A DNA stretch of 64,000 nucleotides, from the NCBI GenBank assembly GCA_950097015.1, contig CATNEN010000005.1:5199501-5263500 (forward strand), written 5' to 3'. Of this stretch, positions 58,501-64,000 are shown piece after piece. Below the pieces are notes generated by a model. The model saw only the letters and a program-made list of their open reading frames with translations, did not search any database and was not told where the DNA came from. Positions within the stretch are counted from its first letter, which is position 1. Every line of letters begins with the position of its first letter. Made by a program: the position numbers and the translations under genes. The DNA comes from Macrostomum hystrix. Taxonomy: Eukaryota; Platyhelminthes; Macrostomidae.

Positions 58501-61500
58501 TCCCTGTCTCATCCACTCCACTATCTCATATTTTTACAGTCAATACGGTCCGCTGTCGTCATTTAGATTCATTCTTTGGCCCGATAGCTTATAAGTTTGC
58601 CGACCAGATGAGCTGAACACGAAAATTATGCTGATGCAGCATTAACAATGCTTTTCATGCATGTCAGGTCAGCCAGACAACTTGTCAACTAGCGCGTTTG
58701 AAGCAACATAAGTTGCAAGAGGGACAGCATAAAAATCTGCAGCGCATCCATCAGCTAAGCTCTCAGCTGTTCAACATAACTATCAGGCCCTTCGTTTTAG
58801 CGAGGTATTAGTTCAGCCGAGTGAGAAACTACGAGGCAACCCCCATTTGGCCGCCCCTAGAACTCAACAAATGTCCTCCCAGAAGGCAACCAATGTTTTC
58901 CCCATAAAATTGAGCGAGTAGTAAAACTAACTCCTATGCGGGGGATGCAATATTAAAATGAAACGGATCTCATTGCTGCAACATACAGAGAAAACTGGGC
59001 CTGTCCGTGACTGTGAGTTCCAGTGTCGCGGTGAGGCCGCTGATGCTGACCTCCGGGTCCAGGATGCGCAGTGGAGACACGTTCAAGCCGAAGGCGGTCA
59101 GGGGAACTAGTAGGCTGATGAAATCGTTCGGGTTGGTCCTGATGTACATGGCCACATTGTCGTTGGCTGATCGGGTGGCGAAATTATATAGTCATCATTA
59201 AAAACTCTCCTAAATCTGCGTGATCTGCACGTGGAAAGTCTACATGTCACTCTTTCACAGTCCTTCTGTCACTCTCTCACAATCCTTCTGTCACTCTTTC
59301 ACAATCCTTCTGTCACTCTCTCACAATCCTTCTGTCACTCTCTTACAATCTTTCTGTCACTCTCTCACAATCCTTCTGTCACTCTCTCACAATCCTCAAT
59401 CCTTCTGTCACTCTCACAATCCTTCTGTCAATCTCACAATTCTTCTGTCACTCTCACAATCCTTCTGTCACTCTCACAATCCTTCTGTCACTCTCTCACA
59501 ATCCTTCTGTCACTCTCTCACAATCCTTCTGTCACTCTCTCACAATCCTTCTGTCACTCTCTCACAATCCTTCTGTCACTGTCTCACAATCCTTCTGTCA
59601 CTCTTTCACAATCCTTCTGTCACTCTTTCACAATCCTTCTGTCACTCTCTTACAATCTTTCTGTCACTCTCTCACAATCCTTCTGTCACTCTCTCACAAT
59701 CCTCAATCCTTTTGTCACTCTCTCACAATCCTCAATCCTTCTGTCACTCTCACAATCCTTCTGTCACTCTCACAATCCTTCTGTCACTCTCACAATCCTT
59801 CTGTCACTCTCACAATCCTTCTGTCACTCTCTCACAATCCTTCTGTCACTCTCACAATCCTTCTGTCACTCTCACAATCCTTCTGTCACTCTCACAATCC
59901 TTCTGTCACTCTCACAATCCTTCTGTCACCCTCTCACAATCCTTCTGTCACTCTCTCACAATCCTTCTGTCACTCTCTCACAATCCTTCTGTAACTCTCT
60001 CACAATCCTTCTGTCACTCTCTCACAATCCTCAATCCTTCTGTCACTCTCACAATCCTTCTGTCAATCTCACAATTCTTCTGTCACTCTCACAATCCTTC
60101 TGTCACTCTCACAATCCTTCTGTCACTCTCTCACAATCCTTCTGTCACTCTCTCACAATCCTTCTGTCACTCTCTCACAATCCTTCTGTAACTCTCTCAC
60201 AATCCTTCTGTCACTCTCTCACAATCCTTCTGTCACTCTCACAATCCTTCTGTCACTCTCTCACAATCCTTCTGTCACTCTCTCACAATCCTTCTGTCAC
60301 TCTCTCACAATCCTTCTGTCACTGTCTCACAATCCTTCTGTCACTCTCACACAATCCTTCTGTCACTCTCACAATCCTTCTGAAAGATCTTACGCAGCGG
60401 GAAGTAGATTTGATAGTGCTGCTTGGCGTCCTTGCTAAAGCAGGCAGAGATGTCGTGACGATTAAACACCAAATCCTTCTGCTCGAAATCGTAGATGTAC
60501 ATCGATGAGCTCAGCCAGGATGCCTGAGCGAAGATTTGACATTGAGTAATTGAGTAATTGTTCAAGTAGGTCATTGTATTTTAGATTAAGTGAATCACAA
60601 ACCTGGCTAGTGATAATGGCGCTCATTGGAATGGACTTGGTGACCGAGGTTTGTGTGATCTTATCGTAGGTTGTTTTCTGAAGCAATTAGGTAAAAAGAG
60701 TAGGTTAAAAATGGAAAACTATCAGCGAAAAGCTACGAGCGTATAAGCGGAGTAGATGATAGTTGCACTTACATTGGCGAAGTACCATTCGATGGTTGTG
60801 TTAAATGTCAGTCCGGGAACTCCCAGATCCAATTGCTTGTAGTTGATGTAGACCTCGGTGAATATTCCGCGAGTGTAACCCTTTTCGATGCAAACAAATT
60901 ATGAAAAAAGTTAGTAAAATTCATTTAGCTCAACTGATGTACTCATAATCTCTGATAACACTGACAGTGGCGTAGCCAGGATTTACGTCTAAGGGGCGGC
61001 CGCGCCTTTTGGGGTGGAGGGATTGAGGGGCGCCCCTATAACACCGGGGCGCCGCTACCACACGGGGGCACCACTAACACACGGGGGCAAAACTACCACA
61101 CGGGGGCACCACTAACACACGGGGGCAAAACTACCACACGGGGACACCACTAACACACGGGGGCAAAACTACCACACGGGGGCAACACTACCACACGGGG
61201 TAGCCACTACAACGCGGGGGCAACACTACAACACGGAGGCACCAGTACCACACGGGGCCACCACTAACGCACGGAGGCACCACTAACACACGGGGGCAAC
61301 ACTACCACACGGGAATGCTACTACCACATGGGGGCACCAGTACCATATGGAGGCAACACTACCACACGGGGGCACCACTACCACACGGGGGCAACACTAC
61401 CACACGGAGGCAACACTACCACACGATGGCAACACTACCACACGGAGGCAACACTACCACACGATGGCAACACTACCACACGGGGGCAACACTACCACAC

Positions 61501-63301
61501 GGGGGCACCACTACCACACGGGGGCAACACTACCACACGGGGGCACCACTACCACACGGGGGCAACACTACCACACGGGGGCAACACTACCACACGGAGG
61601 CAACACTACCACACGATGGCAACACTACCACACGATGGCAACACTACCACACGGGGGCAACACTACCACACGGGAACGCTACTACCACATGGGGGCACCA
61701 GTACCATATGGAGGCAACACTACCACATGGGACGCGACTACGAGAGGTCCCCACAACCACGGGGGCACCACTACTCGTACTATGGGCGTCACACAGTTTT
61801 GTCAGCTGGTTAGGGGAGGGACCGCGGCCCCCAGGCCCCTGAGAACACACTCATTCGATTCAAATTCGAACTCAAACTTCAAGCTGCACTGACCGATCCT
61901 TTGAACTGCACATTGGGCGAGTCCAGATCAAAGAACTGCTGCGGAGTCCTGATGCGCAGCTGGTTGCCATCCTTCTGCGAGTCCCAATCGGGGGTGGACA
62001 ATCGCTCGATGGTGCAGTTGCCCATGTCCTCGTTGCGAATGTAGGAAATTCCGCGACGGAAGTCGTGAATGTACATCAGCATGCCGGCGCCGTACTTTTG
62101 ACTATCGCCGGAGGTCACTGGCGGATAGCCCAAAAGCAGGCTCATGTTGGCCTTAAAGTCGTAGGCCTCCTTCAGGTAGGTGGTGTCCTCGGAGCCCTGA
62201 CCAATGCGCTCGATGCGCATGCTGAACCTGTCTGGCAGGCTCTGCGGTGTGCGGCCGCGTGAGTTCAGATTGTGGCAGTACAGACCGGGTGGCGCCTGCG
62301 GGCGAAAAATGATGACGTCACCGCCTGCCAGATACGTTATACAACAGTGTAACACCACCTACTGCAAGCAGAATATGCAGCACTAAGTATTTTATTGTCA
62401 TGCGAAATCGAAATCGAATTGAAACTCATATTTTAGACAGTTCAGTCACCTGCTAGTACTACGAGTACTAAAATAAACTCGTAATAAAAACTCGGTCGCG
62501 CAGCTATTGCGCGTCGCATCTGAAGGTTGCTAACGTCAGTCCAGTTCACGGACTGGGGGGAGACACCACACCCACCCTCAATTACCCCAGCTGATGCTGG
62601 TACCAATTTAACAGCTGAGTGAACTAAAATAACGCAGAGTTCAGTGTCTTGGTAAATTACACACATTGCTCCAGTGGAGTCAGGATTCGAACCCCCGCTT
62701 TTTAAGTCCTGAGTCCGACGCTCTCACCTCTTGGCTATAGCGTCGATCAAAAGACATTTACTGCTTACCATGAACGGATTGGTCCTAGCGGACCAACTGG
62801 GTGTTCCGAGGCTGAAGTAAGAGATGTCGTGCGTCATCTTAAATATGTTGTTTCCTCCGCTGTTTGATTTGGTCTCTGCGACTACACGGATCGGCTGGAT
62901 GTAGCCGCTAGCTGCAATTAATAGTACCTTATTTTTAGTGCTATGAGGAAGATGCGCTTAGCTTGTGGGTGCAGGCGGGAGGTGCGTGCAGGAGGGAGGT
63001 GGGTGCAGGAGGGAGGTGGGTGCAGGAGGGAGGTGGGTGCAGGAGGGAGGTGGGTGCAGGAGGGAGGTAGGTGAAGGAGGAACGTGGGTGCAGGACAGAT
63101 AGAGAAAGTGCATAGGAAGTACCACTTCGGACGTCAAATTCGGTAAAGAATTTGATGCATAAGTACAGAAGTATTATTTGTTATCTCCTTAGCAATTATT
63201 CAGGACTCACTAGTAAAATACCAGTCGAGCTTGATAGACATGTCAGACAATGGCCAGTAGTGACAAGAGAAATAGTGTTGCACGGCTACTTCATCGATTT
63301 C
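55404..63301 (-). CDS. LolA-like type I membrane protein, C-terminal part (5' end beyond window)
   Basis: Exons on the minus strand: 63301-63211, 62911-62769, 62295-61894, 60880-60773, 60677-60603, 60523-60373, 59166-58987, 57868-57724, 56887-56856, then either 56113-56031 or 55537-55404. Every phase agrees. Two ectodomain stretches share a LolA-like pattern: GAGMLMYIHDFRRGISYI with GNCTIE, and SSMYIYDFEQKDLVF with ISACF. NCTI, NTTI and NMS sites are potential glycosylation sites. The 32-nt exon encodes NNLKSIGYSAG just before the membrane anchor. Similar animal proteins with repeated LolA-like domains and a C-terminal anchor exist; their function is poorly known. The upstream exons lie past 64000. 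Confidence 0.7.
56031..56113 (-). CDS. Alternative last exon A of the LolA-like gene
   Basis: After acceptor gttccag, phase 1, it reads AVAGAAIGLLLAGLLAGIIA then AFFYWR and TGA. It supplies a membrane helix with almost no cytoplasmic tail. A weak donor (c|gttgag) at the stop could instead join it in frame to exon B, which would give two helices; this is less likely. Confidence 0.65.
57036..57392 (+). repeat. SINE family A, full-length copy
   Basis: Complete copy with head gtggcagagcgatataacgc and tail gcaattattattg, inside the intron between 57724 and 56887 of the LolA-like gene (opposite strand). Confidence 0.85.
58059..58608. mobile_element. hAT-type MITE with 16-bp minisatellite
   Basis: Left arm agggtcggcaaactgcggcc, right arm ggcccgatagcttataagtt followed by tgccgaccag, so the terminal ggtcggcaaact is inverted at both ends. 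The interior (58145-58520) is the tctcccgtgtctcatc array with cag/ctg variants. Located in an intron of the LolA-like gene. Confidence 0.85.
59255..60375. repeat. 22/20-bp minisatellite that includes a splice donor
   Basis: About 52 copies of tctctcacaatccttctgtc plus ac; a 20-bp form lacks one tc. On the minus strand the unit reads cagaaggattgtgagagtga, which is identical to the 3' end of exon 60523-60373 plus its 5' splice site (gatt|gtgaga). The array therefore starts at the exon end and repeats the donor through the intron. Confidence 0.95.
60965..61835. mobile_element. MITE (ggcgtagccaggatt family) with 20-bp minisatellite
   Basis: Left arm cagtggcgtagccaggattt, right arm gtcagctggttaggggaggg then accgcggcccccaggcccct. 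Between them is a 20-bp array (gcaacactaccacacggggg) from 61060 to 61740 with a repeated block (the catatggaggcaacac segment occurs at about 61343 and 61706). Located in a LolA-like gene intron. Related arms occur in HAL intron 7. Confidence 0.75.
62485..62745 (-). repeat. SINE family B copy
   Basis: Antisense copy with head at 62685-62745 and body cgcagctattgcgcgtcgca near 62500, in the intron between 62769 and 62295. Confidence 0.8.
62968..63085. repeat. 17-bp minisatellite
   Basis: About seven copies of ggtgggtgcaggaggga in the 299-bp intron 62912-63210 of the LolA-like gene. Confidence 0.9.
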
Positions 63302-63334
63302 CTGCAATGAGGTGTCAATATGCAACTTGCTAAA

Positions 63335-63965
63335 GACTGCTCAGCGTATATCTCCAGACAGCATAGAATATATATCTCCAGACAGCATAGAATATATATC
63401 TCCAGACAGCTTAGAATATATATCTCCAGACAGCTTAGAATATATATCTCCAGACAGCTTAGAATATATATCTCCAGACAGCTTAGAATATATATCTACA
63501 GACAGCTTAGAATATATATCTCCAGACAGCTTAGAATATATATCTCCAGACAGCTTAGAATATATATCTACAGACAGCTTAGAATATATATCTCCAGACA
63601 GCTTAGAATATATATCTACAGACTGCTTAGAATATATATCTACAGTCTGCTTAGAATATATATCTACAGACTGCTTAGAATATATATCTACAGACTGCTT
63701 AGAGTATATATCTACAGACTGCTTAGAGTATATATCTCCAGACTGCCTAGAATATATATCTCCAGACTGCTTAGAATATATACTCGTATCTACGGACTGC
63801 TTAGAATACATATCTAAAGACTGGTTAGAATATATATCTCCAGACTGCTTAGAATATATACTCGTATCTACGGACTGCTTAGAATACATATCTAAAGACT
63901 GGTTAGAATATATATCTACAGACTGCTCAGCATGGATCTACAGACTGTTCAGCATATATACTAGT
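63335..63965. repeat. 24-bp minisatellite
   Basis: About 26 copies of tatatatctccagacagctt plus agaa, becoming more divergent to the right (cagactgc, then actcgtatct insertions). It lies just upstream of exon 63301 on the minus strand, so within the next intron. Open frames across it follow from 24 being a multiple of 3. Confidence 0.95.
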
Positions 63966-64000
63966 ATATGGATTGCTTAGTGTATTTCTACAACCTGCTC

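Noticed and set aside
63312-63980. 222-codon repetitive ORF as a secreted repeat protein
   Set aside because: 24-bp minisatellite in an intron of a gene on the other strand; openness follows from unit length.

Overview
The window is nuclear DNA from an invertebrate animal. The genes have spliceosomal GT-AG introns with consistent phases, AATAAA poly(A) signals, tRNA-derived SINEs, hAT and Tc1/mariner DNA transposons and LINE fragments. Gene content fits a bilaterian, possibly a spiralian, but the lineage cannot be fixed from this sequence: histidine ammonia-lyase, a peptide-type rhodopsin-family receptor, the replication clamp-loader subunit CTF8, and a LolA-like single-pass membrane protein. 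The most striking property is minisatellite load. About sixteen arrays with units of 16-29 bp cover roughly a quarter of the window. Where the unit is not a multiple of 3 (22, 29, 16, 20 bp) the array is open in all three frames and makes long spurious ORFs.

Layout. 1-963: 3' part of a decayed hAT transposon. 964-4250: intergenic, with a possible terminal exon and a GC-rich promoter-like patch. 4320-8105: two 22-bp minisatellites. 8164-8463: a small secreted, prohormone-like protein. 8788-9589: a hAT-type MITE filled with a 16-bp minisatellite. 11510-12807: 5'-truncated LINE reverse transcriptase (minus). 13209-21055: a three-exon 7TM receptor (minus), its introns carrying SINEs and a large minisatellite. 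21975-23752: two minisatellites. 24003-24746: an intronless secreted protein (minus). 25128-26690: a 28-bp minisatellite. 27375-28711 and 30567-33113: two paralogous three-exon genes for a membrane-anchored H/NC protein; the second has an in-frame stop and a Tc1-type foldback element in its last intron. 34427-35420: mariner remnant joined to another minisatellite MITE. 35655-37318: CCCH zinc-finger gene (minus). 37370-40982: CTF8 (minus), whose only intron is almost entirely a 29-bp minisatellite. 43500-44980: an inverted pair of coding-like segments. 45843-46553: a two-exon secreted Cys-rich protein. 47040-47700: LINE fragment. 48847-54281: complete ten-exon histidine ammonia-lyase. 55404-63301 and beyond: 3' part of a LolA-like type I membrane protein (minus) with two alternative terminal membrane-anchor exons.

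The genes do not form a pathway. The common theme is how introns have expanded: nearly every intron larger than about 500 bp holds its own minisatellite, SINE or MITE. In one case the minisatellite unit includes the exon's own 5' splice site. The best candidates for undescribed biology are the prohormone-like gene, the tandem H/NC membrane proteins, the alternative anchor exons, the splice-donor array, and the transposons that carry minisatellites.
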